Positions 11,750 through 23,484 of a DNA stretch of 64,000 nucleotides are shown here, piece after piece. How positions within the stretch are numbered: position 1 is the first letter of the stretch; every line of letters starts with the position of its first letter. Source of the stretch: Athripsodes cinereus (lineage: Eukaryota > Arthropoda > Insecta > Trichoptera > Leptoceridae); assembly GCA_947579605.1 (NCBI GenBank), contig OX388322.1, forward strand, positions 7,068,001 to 7,132,000. The letters run 5' to 3'. The notes below the pieces were generated by a model that made no database searches, had not been told where the DNA came from, and was given only the letters and a program-made list of their open reading frames with translations. A program made the translations under genes and the position numbers.

Positions 11750-13110
11750 CTTTATATCCAAAGGACAAAAAAACAGACTCTCGCCTTTATCTATATAATT
11801 ATGCACCTTATGTGTTTTATGAACAGATCTCTAATAAGAGTATCGACGGATTAGTATTCGCGTCACACGTGAACTATATATTGTATCTATACAGCATAAG
11901 TATTATACCTTGGTTTGATCATCAATCGCTTATCACTTAAAGCTAATTGAAATAAATTGGTATGAGCCTACACTAATTTATACTGGAGTGATTACCTATG
12001 TAATACATAGTAGTCAAGTACATAATAAGTATTATAATTATGCATACAAAATTATACTGAAAGATATATAATATATTTTGAACATACTGACTGATGTCAT
12101 CTCGTATGGCTCTGGTATAGGAAGTCTAGGTACTTATCACGGTAGGATCACGACGGTAGCACGTGATGCTCTGTGTTCCAGAAAAATGTTATTTCATAAT
12201 TAGGAGTACATATCCTTTATTGCCTCGAACAGCTGGATAGGTCATGTCCACGAGGTTCATAGGCAAATTATTGAAGCGACAATTCCGAGAGTCGAGATGA
12301 ATCAATAAGTGACGTCATTTTGAGCGTCGACAAGCAAATAAAAAACGTCTGGGTGTTTGCTCGATAGAAATATTATAAGTATTATTTATAGTCACCTTTT
12401 TCATTCAGCATTCTTAATAATGCACTACTATCTTTGTCACAGGAATTACGCATTGTAAAAGAGGGTGATTCAGATAGATAGTCATGAACGGGAAAATATT
12501 GCTAATTCTAGCCGATCATCAAGACGTTACAATCGTAATAGCTCTTTTTCTCTATATTTTTACCATCACGGGTGGGTAAGCTAGAAGATTACATACATGT
12601 CTTTCTCTCCATGCCAATAAAAATTGAGACACTCAGGATGGGTGGCACAAATTATCGCTGAATTGAAGATTTTGAATGAACTTCAATTCAATTCAATTGA
12701 ACTTCTATCAATTCTTATAGAAGCCCAAAAACTTAATTGCATTTTTTGTGCTAGGTTTTCTTTTTTACCGCAGTTATACAACAGAAAAAAATGATATCTA
12801 TGTTAGGTATGACCTGAATCGAATTCAATGGAACAAATTAGACACGTACCTACCTATGTCACATTGCCGGTCGTGTAACGTTCAAGAAATTCAACAATAT
12901 ACATACATGTAGTAGATATAAATTAAACTTCACGTTATGTATATGGCGTGTGTTAACACGTGAAACTCTATCTAGATAGGTTATAAGTATACGAAACTAC
13001 ACGCAGGTGAGTACATTTATTATTTACCGAATACATAAATGATTAGAAAAGGTCTGGGAATTGGAAAACAAACAAAAAAAACTGTACAATGTCACCATCG
13101 AAAAGGTTAG
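11750..13110. other. AT-rich DNA, nothing recognised
   Basis: No coding or RNA signal. A local run of AATTCAATTC repeats lies near 12680-12710. Confidence 0.4.
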
Positions 13111-13116
13111 GTACAA

Positions 13117-13665
13117 ATACTATACTATACCCTCACGCCATGTCCCAGGAGGGGTAGGCAGAGAGAACGGAACGCCATATAGATCTATCCTTACATACTT
13201 CTTTCGCTTCCTCTACATTCATCCAGTTTCTCGTACATGCACGCCGATTTCTCTGACTCAACACGCGTCCGTCCTATAGAATTTGGTCCACGTGCTCAAG
13301 CCACGTGGTTCTTGGACGTCCGCGCTTCCTCACACCCCTTCTTTCAGATAAATACATCCTCTTCGTCATCCTTTCATCTTGCATTCGCTCAACATGTCCA
13401 AACCATCTCAACTTGTTTACACGCATTCTGTCCACAACACTCCTCTCACATCCGCTCATTCTCCTGATATCCTCATTCTTCACTCTATCTCGCAACGTTT
13501 TACCAACCATTCTTCTCAGTGAACGCATCTCCACAGCATTTATTCCACTCTCGTCATTTTTCAACCACGTCCAAGTTTCGCTTACATACATAGGTGTTGG
13601 TACCAGAATGGTATTGTGCACTAGCATTTTTGCCATGTTCGACACACTGCAATACAAATAATAAC
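13117..13665 (-). mobile_element. 5'-truncated non-LTR retrotransposon (family L1a), longest copy
   Basis: The minus strand encodes the C-terminal end of a non-LTR reverse transcriptase polyprotein. An open stretch of about 130 residues includes YVSETWTWLKN, VNKLRWFGHVERM and GRPRTTWLEHVDQIL; 'LRWFGHV' and 'GRPR' are standard landmarks after the polymerase domain. The frame then breaks, but the homologous copy at 63549 continues through DRSVWRSVLSAYPTWDM and a stop. The 3' end is a TATAG repeat, not poly(A). Clade is not assigned; the short-repeat tail suggests an RTE-like element. Confidence 0.8.
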
Positions 13666-13736
13666 GTAGGTAACTATAATAAATAATACCAATCAATAAG
13701 TAAAATAAACTTATTTTTTCTTCTTATGGTCACTCA

Positions 13737-14186
13737 CTATTTAACCTCCAAATCCCACAGCCACTGGATCGCGTTGTGCATAAAAGCGTAAGTTTTGGTT
13801 AGCTGGAAAATATTGCTTCTAGGCAATAAGATTGGCAATCGCTCATGATTTTTAATATATAAATAAAGCGTTAATATCATTATTATTCCCTTTTGAATGC
13901 GTACGTGAGACATCCGTTTATCTGATGGTCGATAGGGTGTGTCATTCCACGTATGCACGCTGGTGAATCAATCCATTCCCATTTAAAAAAAAGAAGCAGT
14001 ACAGCCTACATCACATTTTATCCAATTTATTGTATACCACACTTTTCTGAGAAGTGCCGATCCAGGTAGTTTTTCTGTTGGATCTGATACTAGGTTTTGG
14101 TTTCTTACTAACAATAATGTCCAAAGTACACTCCATCTATCTTCAGTACTGCAGTCCGAGCTTTGAGCAACAACTTTCCAGTACAA
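13737..14186 (-). pseudogene. decayed jockey-like reverse transcriptase C-terminus
   Basis: On the minus strand the pieces VSDPTEKLPG, RKVWYTINWIKC and AIQWLWDLEV with a stop line up with the C-terminal tail seen at 19303-19785 and 32805-33153 (VDPTIRVPG, CPCGETQSMDHIVEQCP, WLSELEV). The middle is shifted or replaced. An old, dead copy. Confidence 0.55.
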
Positions 14187-14199
14187 AATGTCATGGTAT

Positions 14200-15680
14200 T
14201 AGGCGGTTCGGTGGAGGGATATATCTCGATGAATAGATTATGATAAGACTAAACTTTCCGGACTTAGTTTTGGAAACCTTCCCCTAAAATCAACCTGCTC
14301 CAACTTCACGACACAAGCTATTAGTATGAGAGTATTGCGAACATAACGAAGTTCAACATAAACCTTAATTCGTATTATAAGTATAATTAATTAAAGACAT
14401 AAATGGTTGGTATTTCAAGTGCAAAACAGTTGAAATATAGGAAATTAAAAACACTATCAATAAATGACAGTCGGGATACTGACAGTTAGTTGCTGATAGT
14501 AAAATATGATTCAGTTCAGACATCAACATAATAATATACCTAATAACAATAATACATAATATACTATAATACCATAAGATAAGTGTGTAAAGAAAAAAAT
14601 GGAAAAAGGAAAATGATGCAGTCATCTCTATATACCTAACCTAAGTAGGGGTTTCTAGAATTTTGGATTAAAAACATTATTTCATGGCTAGTGGATAAAT
14701 TAATGGACGACAATATTCTAACTGCATGTAATTGCCTAATTTAATATACGGACCATAGATAATAATATTATATACGTAAGTAATAATCTACCTATCCACA
14801 TTACTTTACAGCTGATGACATCAACATTAATAATAATAGACCTGACAATAGGTGCAAATAAACATGTATATGTGTGTAGTACCTAACAACCTATCTGTAC
14901 TTAAATAATACCTATATATTGTATAAACTAAATAGGGTTTACAATACGAAGTAATATGTAATATTGTTTCCCAAAATACAGGTTAGATATTCACAACGCT
15001 TTACCGATGCTAAAACTAATATTTCAGCAAAATTAAATTGATTTGTCTAAACATCATTGCAAATCCACAAAATTGTACAATAACCACTGATCTCGCTGCA
15101 TAATATATTGAAACAGTATTGTCTCCACGATACGACAGACATGGTGCAAGGCGTTTTTATTCACTTCTAGGTGATTTACGAATTTCAAATTACCGATATA
15201 TATGTTGATTGTGGTTCAATCCTCCCGGGTGTCGTCTGGCTACCCCGCTAGATATTGTACGACTTAAATACAAACATGTAGGTACCTACCTATATAAATA
15301 AATGTAATCAGCACAGAGTTACGCTGGCATGATTTGATGATGTGTCTTGATATATTGAATTAAAATTATGTTAATTTCGATATAACTATAATAACTAACT
15401 AACCGGTTAAGAAACTAGGACCGAGAACAGCATACTATCTACATAACAGATTTACCGAAAAATCACTGTCTTTGTATTATGTATCATTGATTATAATCAA
15501 TGTATTATGTACACGTTGTCATTTTTCATAACGCGAATCATCGTTCCTACTTAGCAATTAATGCCAAACTAATCGTAAAATGGAGAAAACGATATGAACA
15601 TGTTCGGTGGAGTCTCAGTAAAGAATAAGTCTCACTGTAAGTTTTCTGAAGTTCGGTAACAGGAAAGATTTTTTTTATGT
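14200..15680. other. AT-rich DNA, no gene seen
   Basis: A degraded SINE 3' tail may lie near 14225-14330 (CACGACACAAGCT). Otherwise nothing recognised. Confidence 0.4.
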
Positions 15681-15684
15681 TATA

Positions 15685-15852
15685 TAAGATATATCTGGGT
15701 TTTGTTATAAACCCGAATACAACCTTATACACCTTTCACAGTAAGCTAAAAGGTTGTGTCGTGAAAGGGGAGTTTGCTGGCACCTGGGATCGAGCCTCTG
15801 ACCCCTTGTTCACGAGGCCAAGACTCTACCCCCATGCTACCGACGAACTCAT
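15685..15852 (-). mobile_element. tRNA-derived SINE family S2 copy
   Basis: Read on the minus strand: a tRNA-like head with GGTAGAGTC and a B-box-like GCTCGATCCCAGG, then CTCCCCTTTCACGACAC, GTGAAAGGTGTATAAGGTTG and GGGTTTAT. The same sequence lies on the + strand at 37667-37830 and, more decayed, at 29340-29455. Confidence 0.65.
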
Positions 15853-15934
15853 CGTAAAACATTGCGCCCAAAATATTCAACAACTACAATATTTAAATTA
15901 ATATTTCAATTCTGAAAATCTTTAATTTCTATTA

Positions 15935-16100
15935 ATGCTGAGAGGACAAAATAGAGTCTGCATATTACATGCAGTTAGATCACTGGCTACCCCACAGAGC
16001 TGAATTTGAAGAACGTTGAATTTATTATTCGTGATTTTTATATCTCCAATTTTCTACAGGATACTCGAAAACTTGCGGAAAAGAGTGGGAGACCTGTTAA
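15935..16100. repeat. dispersed repeat R1, two pieces in opposite orientation
   Basis: The left piece has GAGAGGACAA, TTACATGCAGTTAG and CTGGCTACCCCAC in family order. The right piece has CTACAGGATACTCGAAAAC and GGAAAAGAGTGGGAGAC, the reverse complement of the family's start. This looks like two partial copies side by side. Confidence 0.5.
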
Positions 16101-16462
16101 TTCTTTACCGAGGAGGAATTGAACGATTGTAATCCCTAAAATGACACTATAATAATAATAATTGTCTCTTACATAAACAATACGATAAAATAATAAAACT
16201 TGGCAACATTTTAATGCCATAATTGTGGCCAAGAAATACGTGTACAATAATATTACGCTATACTGAATAGATGTATAAGAAGTATTCTAATACGGATTTT
16301 GGACGGATTTATAAATTCCTATAGCTATAATAAAGACCAAGTGAAAGGTGACCGTATGTAATTATATACCTAACTACGTATTATAAAACATTTTTTACTC
16401 CAAATAAATACTACAATAGATCTACTGTTTTTGTATATGTCTCTTATGAAAGATAAAATAAA

Positions 16463-16770
16463 TCTACTATCACGCCGTATCTCATGTGGAGCAGACAAAG
16501 AGAACGGAACGCCAGTTTGATCTACTATCTACTTCCCTTCTATCGCCAGAGAGGACATGAAACATCAATTCGACATGTCCTTGCACACTATATTCACTTC
16601 CTCCACAACCATGCAATTTCTCATACAAGCACGCTAATTTTGTCAGTCAATACGCGGCCGTTCTTGAGAATATGATCCATGTGGCCAGGTCACGTAGTTC
16701 TCCGACGTTCGCGCTTCCAGCACCCCCCTTCATTCAGGTAAATATACTTTCTCAATCATTCCTTCATCTA
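16463..16770 (-). mobile_element. LINE family L1a 3' fragment, diverged
   Basis: Matches the 13117 copy throughout (CACGCCGTATCTCATGTGG, AGAGAACGGAACGCC, CACGTAGTTCTCCGACG) with substitutions and a small insertion near 16540-16580. The match appears to continue to about 16770, past the point where the neighbouring copy ends. Confidence 0.6.
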
Positions 16771-16834
16771 GATTTAGATTTTTACGTAGATACACGTATT
16801 TTTAGTTACTTTTGGAAAATACAAACTTTTAGTG

Positions 16835-17070
16835 ATATACTATACTATACCCTCACGCCATGTCCCAGGAGGGGTAGGCAGAGAGAACGGAACGCCATAT
16901 AGATCTATCCTTACATACTTCTTTCGCTTCCTCTACATTCATCCAGTTTCTCATACATGCACGCCGATTTCTCTTACACAACACGCGTCCGTCCTTAAGA
17001 ATTTAGTCCACGTGATCAAGCCACGTGGTTCTTGGACGTCCGCGCTTCCTCACACCCCTTCTTTCAGATA
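16835..17070 (-). mobile_element. LINE family L1a 3' fragment, short form
   Basis: Nearly identical to bases 13117-13348 but stops sharply at CTTCTTTCAG. On the minus strand its 5' end is therefore CTGAAAGAAG, the same start as the 63549 copy. It encodes the last segment of the polyprotein with a TATAG tail. Confidence 0.75.
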
Positions 17071-17204
17071 TTGATATTCTCAAGTTGACGAATTTTAGAT
17101 TTCGAATGTACCACTCTTCTAGAATATTCCTTATATTAAAAACCGAGGAGATCGTGAACATTATTAAATTCCTATTTACCAAGTCGACAAACTCTGCAAA
17201 AATA

Positions 17205-17400
17205 TGTCTCCCACTCTTTTCCGTAAGTTTTTTAATGTCCTGTAAAAGGCAGATGTGCGTTATACATCACAAATAAGTCACGTTATAATATCTTCATTTT
17301 TATTCACCCATAGATACCTAAGTACTGATTATCTTTTTTCGTTGGCACAGAGAGGACAACTTGCACATTTATTACATGCAGTTAGTCAATTGATTACCCT
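17205..17400 (+). repeat. dispersed repeat family R1 copy
   Basis: Contains CTCCCACTCTTTTCCGTAAG, TGTCCTGTAAAAGGCAGATG, TTGGCACAGAGAGGACAAC, ACATGCAGTTAGTC and ATTACCC in the order shared with other copies. It gives the most complete view of the unit, about 195 bases. Confidence 0.6.
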
Positions 17401-17409
17401 TCTTATGGA

Positions 17410-18990
17410 ATATGCTGTGATAGTATGTATAGACAAAATGGAACCAGTTTGAAAATATTTCTAACTTACATACGAAAGGTAAAAAAAAAACAATATAGGT
17501 AATATTGTTTTCATTACATATTTGAGAATATGCACTGTATGCAATCATTCGTGTGAAACACATTTTACGAAGTTGCACTGTAACAATGTACCCACGGTCG
17601 GTCACGAGGCGTTCGGTGCACGTGCACTTAAAATGTACCCAACTCAGTGCGAGTGTACCCAGCCAGTACAATACCGATACAGACACAACCATAGCTATAC
17701 AAACAACACACCATTATACAATACATAGATACGTACACAACATTACATGGCGAGAATATGAATCATTTTACATTACGACAAAAGAATGAAAGGATTTAAA
17801 AATGAACATTTTTTTAGCTGCAAACCCAATTTTAAAACTCAATTCTTAATAGAAACACGAAATTCTGCCTATTTGGAATGATATTTCTAAATAAGTAGGC
17901 AGAATTCGTTGTGAACCAATGGGTTCAATCGAATCTGTCGAACACAATTCTAATTCACTTCATTTTCTTCAACTACTTACTTACCTCATAAAAACAAATT
18001 TTAATTGAATATAATTACAATCCAAACTGTTTATTTTATAACTTTCTCTTCAAACTAGTTAATATAAAAAAACCTCATTATACGATAGAAGCACAAGTGA
18101 GATTACTCATTGTGCAACTTAGAATAATCACCTTTCAAACTTCAAATAAACACCAAAAACAGAATTATCACGTTATCAGATGGTTATCATCGTCTTGTAC
18201 ACTTAATAAATAATGTATTTAACATTAAATAATATTGAATTGATAATGAATAAATGATAAAACAGAATACAAACCAGATGAACACCATAAAATGAAGAGC
18301 AATAACAATCACTATGATGGAAGCTTCAACACCACTTCACGTTTATATATTTTACAGAATGTTTATGGAATGCACAATATTTTCACTATCACTATACAGC
18401 CACGATAAATACCGACATTTTTAAACAAATTCAACATAAATAACGATTTATAAAGCAACCCCAACAAGGAGCTTTCTTTACGGAACCTTCAACACAGTAC
18501 TACAATATTTGCGTCACCATTGGATTGGTCATGGTATAGTTAGACAGCAGTGTTGAAAAAATAGATACTACTAGCGACATCTTCTCAATATTTTACCAAA
18601 TTCGGAAAATTGAGGGAAAATCAAATTCCAACAATGGAATATTTTCCTTTTTCATTGATTAACATAAAAGTTATGCGATAATTTCTTTCTACTTACTATG
18701 TACTTCATACGATATTAATATAAAACTCCGTAATCTATAATATAACATTTGTACATATTATATATCAAAAGAGTACTTATCCCGTGGAGTCACTAGTTAA
18801 GAATAGGTTTACATTTTCACATTTTTTTTACATTTATGTGTTTTATCATTTTAAGTCTCAAATTTATGTTTATTCCATTGGTAAAAAAGGGAATCTTAAT
18901 TGGTTTGTTTATTGTTGTCTTTTAATGTCTATACTAATTGTTTCAACTGTCTGATCCTTACTGAATAAATAAAATAAATAAAAAAATAGA
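17410..18990. other. AT-rich DNA, nothing recognised
   Basis: Overlapping short frames at 17522-17789 have no family features. An ATTGG word at 18522 sits in a slightly more GC-rich patch (18470-18560) that could be an upstream region, but no exon follows. Confidence 0.35.
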
Positions 18991-18999
18991 TATCCCATT

Positions 19000-19135
19000 T
19001 TTTTCCGCAAGTTTTCGAATGTCCTGTAAAAGGCAGGTGTTTTAAAAACCTCACATATAAGACAGTTAACATCGACAATTCAGCGATGAGGCATGCCAAC
19101 TATTCTGAATATCTAATTTTTTATAAATAGGTACA
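19000..19135 (+). repeat. dispersed repeat family R1 copy
   Basis: Shows TTCCGCAAGTTTTCGAATG, TCCTGTAAAAGGCAGGTG, CCTCACATATAAGACAG and CAGCGATGAGGCATGCC. Truncated before the TTGGCA part. Confidence 0.6.
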
Positions 19136-19302
19136 TGGAAGACAACCCATCTACCTATATAATTTTCAAAGATGGTTCTATAATGCTGCTAAAGTACTTC
19201 TACACAGCAAAATTTGTCTATAAACTTGTGTTAACAATATAATCAGAACATTTTTAAAAAACGAAAAGAAGCGAATTTTAAAACAAAATAGTCAAAGATT
19301 AA

Positions 19303-19785
19303 GTGTTTCGCTTATTTAGTTTAAGAAGTTATATTTTAAGAAGTCAATATTGGATTAGTAATTATGTAATCACTTCTTTGCTATTGATTGTAACTACTAT
19401 CCATGTATGGACAGAAAAACTAGAAGATTTTAATCTGACCAGGACATGGAGAGAGAAATGGAACAATGTAGCCTCGCTGACAAACAAAAACATCATCGTA
19501 GACCCTACTATCAGGGTCCCGGGCTACAACCTATCCCGAAAAGTCTGGGTTCAACAATAGAATTCGCACGGGTCAGGGTTGCTGCAATTACCAAATGTGG
19601 AAATGGGGTAGGAGGGAGTCTCCGGAATGCGACTGTGGAGCTCAGTTCCAAACGATTCAGCATCTGGTGGAGGAGTGTCCAGGTAGAAGATACGAGGGCG
19701 ACTGGATGGACATCCATAAATCAACCCCAGAGGCGGTGCAGTGACTTTCTGAACGAGAACCAAGAATTTGATATGGAATAACTAT
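19303..19785 (+). pseudogene. decayed jockey-like non-LTR reverse transcriptase C-terminus
   Basis: The frame starting TWREKWNN continues as VDPTIRVPGYNLSRKVWVQ, then shifts near 19555 to RIRTGQGCCNYQMWKWG, SPECDCGAQFQTIQHLVEEC and ends near STPEAVQ, where a TGA replaces the expected Trp. The C-x-C followed by H-x4-C is the zinc-knuckle-like tail of jockey-type polyproteins. One frameshift and one stop mark it as dead. Confidence 0.75.
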
Positions 19786-19789
19786 TATT

Positions 19790-20480
19790 CATGCAAGCCG
19801 AAGCCATACAAAAAGTAAAGTAAGTACTATCCATGAATTTAAATTTATTTTTTCACGATTTTTTGGTTTACACACATAATTTCTACCATCCCGTCGCCAA
19901 ACCTTCATTTTGATGTAGGTATAGGTAAATTTCAAATTTATCCACGTTGCCCTAACTTTTGTGCAACAATTTTAGATTCACCTTATATTTTAGTCTGACT
20001 TATGGGGGGAGCACTTTTGACTTTGAAGGCAATTTTCTATGCTAAACATAGGTATACTTTGATTTTAATTTTGCTCACTTTCCTACTATTTTCGAGATCC
20101 TAATAAGATTAGATTACTGCCCTTTTTGCACCTCCCGGAAACGCCCATGTCAATTGACATAATATTTGTATGTTTAAATCGCGGATGTGGACAAAAAAAT
20201 ATTTTCCAGATATAATACCTATACTTACCTATATTATAATATCTAGACTCAATAATAACGTACTTACACCAATATTATTATTTTTAGATTTTCCTAAAAA
20301 AATATATAAAATGTTTAGGTATTAGTTGTTGAGAATGTTGAGCAAATGATTTTTGAGATTGCGAAAAAGCGCAATATTGAAGAAGAGTAAGAAGTATTTA
20401 ACAGGACTTCACAGCCAGAATTTAACAGATTTATATGGCAAAAAAATCGATTTTTTTTGTTGGTCTCTCTCGTAACACAA
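19790..20480. other. AT-rich DNA, nothing recognised
   Basis: No exon or repeat boundary recognised. Confidence 0.4.
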
Positions 20481-20497
20481 CCTACAATATGTGAAAC

Positions 20498-20769
20498 TAG
20501 TGTTGTGGAATTCGCAAAAAATATTTTTCGAGAAAATTTCCTAGAAATTTCTCGGTAAATTTCTTGAAGTGGAGATTTTTTGGAGAATTATGGTGTATGT
20601 ATGTTGAGGCAGATTTATTTTTTATTCATCATTTTTACAATGATCAAATAAAAATACCACTAGGAAAAATTATGGAGAGAAATTTCTCTTCCATCAGAGG
20701 AGAAATTCTCGGAGAAATTTCTCATTCTCGAGAAATTTCATTGGAGAATTTTCTCTACTCACATCACTA
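20498..20769. mobile_element. hAT-like MITE (272 bp), decayed
   Basis: Ends are TAGTGTTGTGGAATTC and the reverse of TAGTGATGTGAGTAGAG. Flanks TGTGAAAC (20490-20497) and TGTGTTAC (20770-20777) agree at 6 of 8 bases. The interior is packed with GAGAAATTTCTC-type palindromic words. The open frame at 20564-20788 is an accident of that composition. Confidence 0.55.
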
Positions 20770-21489
20770 TGTGTTACATAGTGCATAATAATATATTGTA
20801 GGAATGTACTATACCTTTAGATTGCTATGTGCAAAAATATAGTGCTTTGTATTCTTCAAAATTCGTTTATGTGCGAAGCTTACAATTTATATAATTTCGT
20901 GTTTAATTTAAGGTTCCGCATTCTATTCCGTGTTTTACAATGAACCACTGACTTATAAAAGATCAGACTTATCTTCATTTTGATTAGCTCTAAATAAGAT
21001 TTAGATCTAGTTAATTGTGTATAAATTTTATATTAAATATTAGAATGTTTTGTTTGATCATTGTTGTCATATATTATAAATAAATTGATATACCTATACT
21101 ATTATAAATTAAAACACGTTTACGTCAAAAAAGCTTGTAATTATCATTGATATAACACATATTAACATATTAGATCAATGGTAATTATCAACAATGATAA
21201 GTACCTATATTATGCCGTAATGGTATGTTAAGTACTATAATAATGGTAGTAGAAAGGAATGTTAATATTTCGTTTAAAATTTAAACAAAGGATAAAAAAA
21301 TGCAAATTATGGGTTGAAAAAATAAAATGTTATAGGTTGCAAAAAAAAAACTGACTGGGGACTAAATTTGAAGTGTGCGACTTCTTATTGTGTATTGTGG
21401 TGAACAAATAAATCAAAATATTGAAAACAATCTGCATTTTATGGAAGTTGATGTGCTTGTAAAGCCAAAATATATTGTAAAAGTAAAAA

Positions 21490-21600
21490 TGGTAAGCTGT
21501 CAGGTAGTACTTTTGATCAGGAAATTATGGGTTCAAACCCCGTCGCCGATTTACTCCACCTTCACGATACAAGTACATAGTTTATTGTAAGTATGAATTT
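21490..21600 (+). mobile_element. degraded tRNA-derived SINE fragment
   Basis: A B-box-like GGGTTCAAACCCC at 21529-21541 is followed by TTTACTCCACCTTCACGATAC and a stretch resembling the body of the S2 SINE. The head is poorly preserved. Confidence 0.45.
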
Positions 21601-22074
21601 GCTTTTTTAGATAAAGCAATTTCATCTTAAAAAGAAACAGTTGAAAAGAGTATATAAATACCATTGACCCATACAGTATAGACTAGTAACGCAGTACCTA
21701 CTAATTTTATCAGAGAACATAATAATTATTCCAAAATTAAAAATAATAATATTATGTTGTTTCATCCATCAACATTAAAATGCTAATGGTCGCTTTCCTA
21801 CTTAAGCGTAAGTATTGCACATTCACTATATAGGTACCTGACAATGCGATAAAAGCGCCTCTAGAATAAAAGTAGTGTCTTATAAACCTTGCAACACCAA
21901 TGTTTTTGGTCGCAAAATTGATTGGTCGCATCACCAATTTTTCTTTTTAATTTATTTAAGCTAATTTATAAAATAAGTATAATATAGTTTGATGAATTGA
22001 TGATAACGCACAACTTACAATAATTTGGAAAAAAATAAGAATAAAACTTTATGTTTCATTTAAGTCATTCAATA

Positions 22075-22210
22075 TTGGGTTAGTTGGAAGAGATCGCGCC
22101 ATTGCGATAAACTCGCCCTTTGTATATTGATTGTATACTTGAATGTTTACCTTTTATGTAATTGTTTGTAATCAATGTACAGTTTAGAATGAATTAATAA
22201 ATAAATAAGT
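22075..22210 (+). repeat. retroelement 3'-end repeat (GGTTAGTTGGAAGAGAT family)
   Basis: Begins ATTGGGTTAGTTGGAAGAG and runs through CGATAAACTCGCC, TGTAATCAATGTACAG and an AATAAATAAATAAG tail. A second copy at 43530-43670 has the same order. Similar tails end many lepidopteran retroelements. Confidence 0.6.
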
Positions 22211-22348
22211 ATAAATTCGCTCAGTCAGTATTTTTCATCGCCCGTTTAGTAGTTGCAGCCGCTCACCTAGTATAACCTCGCCCATTTATAACTTATTATA
22301 ATTATTAGTCAATTCATTGTTAGGTTTTTGGTGTTGAAGACCGCGTTA

Positions 22349-23170
22349 AGTAGCATTCACATTGCTTCACTTTGGATGATCATCCAGAGTGTCAGGGTCA
22401 AACCTGTTCATCGAAAGTGAACACGTCTGTTCACATTTGTTCATCCTATGCTTTCACTGCCGTGTCAACACTCACGGTCATGTTGTATGTAGTTTGACGT
22501 ATTTTCGTATAAAAATAATTAAACAAATTCAAAAATTAAAAATAACACATAAATTAAATTAATATACCTCTCGACTGCATAATAATTTTGTACATGATTC
22601 TGACATTCAATACAAATTCATAGAGAATTAAACAAATAAACTTGTTTATGGTCGTTTCAGTGAAAGGACCCTTCATCAAAATTATGACGAGTGGTAAAGT
22701 AGCATTCACATTACTTCACTTTGGATGATCATCCAGAGTGTCAGGGTCAAACCTGTTCATCGAAAGTGAACACGTCTGTTCACATTTGTTCATCCTATGC
22801 TTTCACTGCCATGTCTACTTTCTCACTCATGTTGTATGTAGTTTGACGTATTTTCGTATAAAAATAATTAAACAAATTCAAAAATGAAAAATAAAACTGA
22901 AAATAAATTAATATAGCTCTCAACTGCATAATAATTTTGTACATGATGCTGACATTCAATACAAATTCATAGAGAATAAAACAAATAATAAGATGAAATT
23001 TGTTTATGGTCGTTTCAGTGAAAGGTCCTTTCATCGAAATTATGACGAGTGGTAATCGTTTTCCTCCGTCATCGCTAGTGATCACTATTGATGAAACGCC
23101 CGTTCACATTTGTTCATCTTGGAGGATCATCCGGAGTGATCAGTGAACGTATGTGAACGACCAACGACCC
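22349..23170. mobile_element. Harbinger-like MITE H1 with internal tandem duplication
   Basis: The left end, AGTAGCATTCACATTGCTTC, and the right end, whose reverse complement is of the GGGTCGTTCACATACGTTCA type, are about 37-bp related inverted repeats. The whole block is flanked by TTA (22346-22348 and 23171-23173), a duplication of the PIF/Harbinger type. Inside, at 22691-22698, the first unit stops at GTGGTAA and a second left end begins, so two-thirds of the unit is duplicated. The right end lies about 310 bases upstream of the COX5B start codon. Confidence 0.65.
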
Positions 23171-23484
23171 TTAATAAAGGGTCGTTCACAGAGAAAATTG
23201 AAGAAATCGCTCTTCTAACATAGCTTCTCTGAGGTGGATACTTATTATTAAACGGAACTTCCTTGAGATGGATATTATTAAACGGTGCCCAATAAATCAT
23301 CAAGATAAATAGGTCTATGTTGAGATTTTAATACCACGGAACAAGAGCCATAATAGTGTTGCCATGTAGGTCTATACTTCCGTTTAATTATGATTCATAT
23401 CCTTCATATTGGTACACTTGTTATTTTCAACAGTGACAATTGACAGTCGTGCAACTGAGCGATATTCGGCCGAAATCTTTCAAA

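Noticed and set aside
23440..23484. Upstream extension of COX5B
   Set aside because: The frame is open but has no ATG before 23485; the presequence fits the ATG at 23485.
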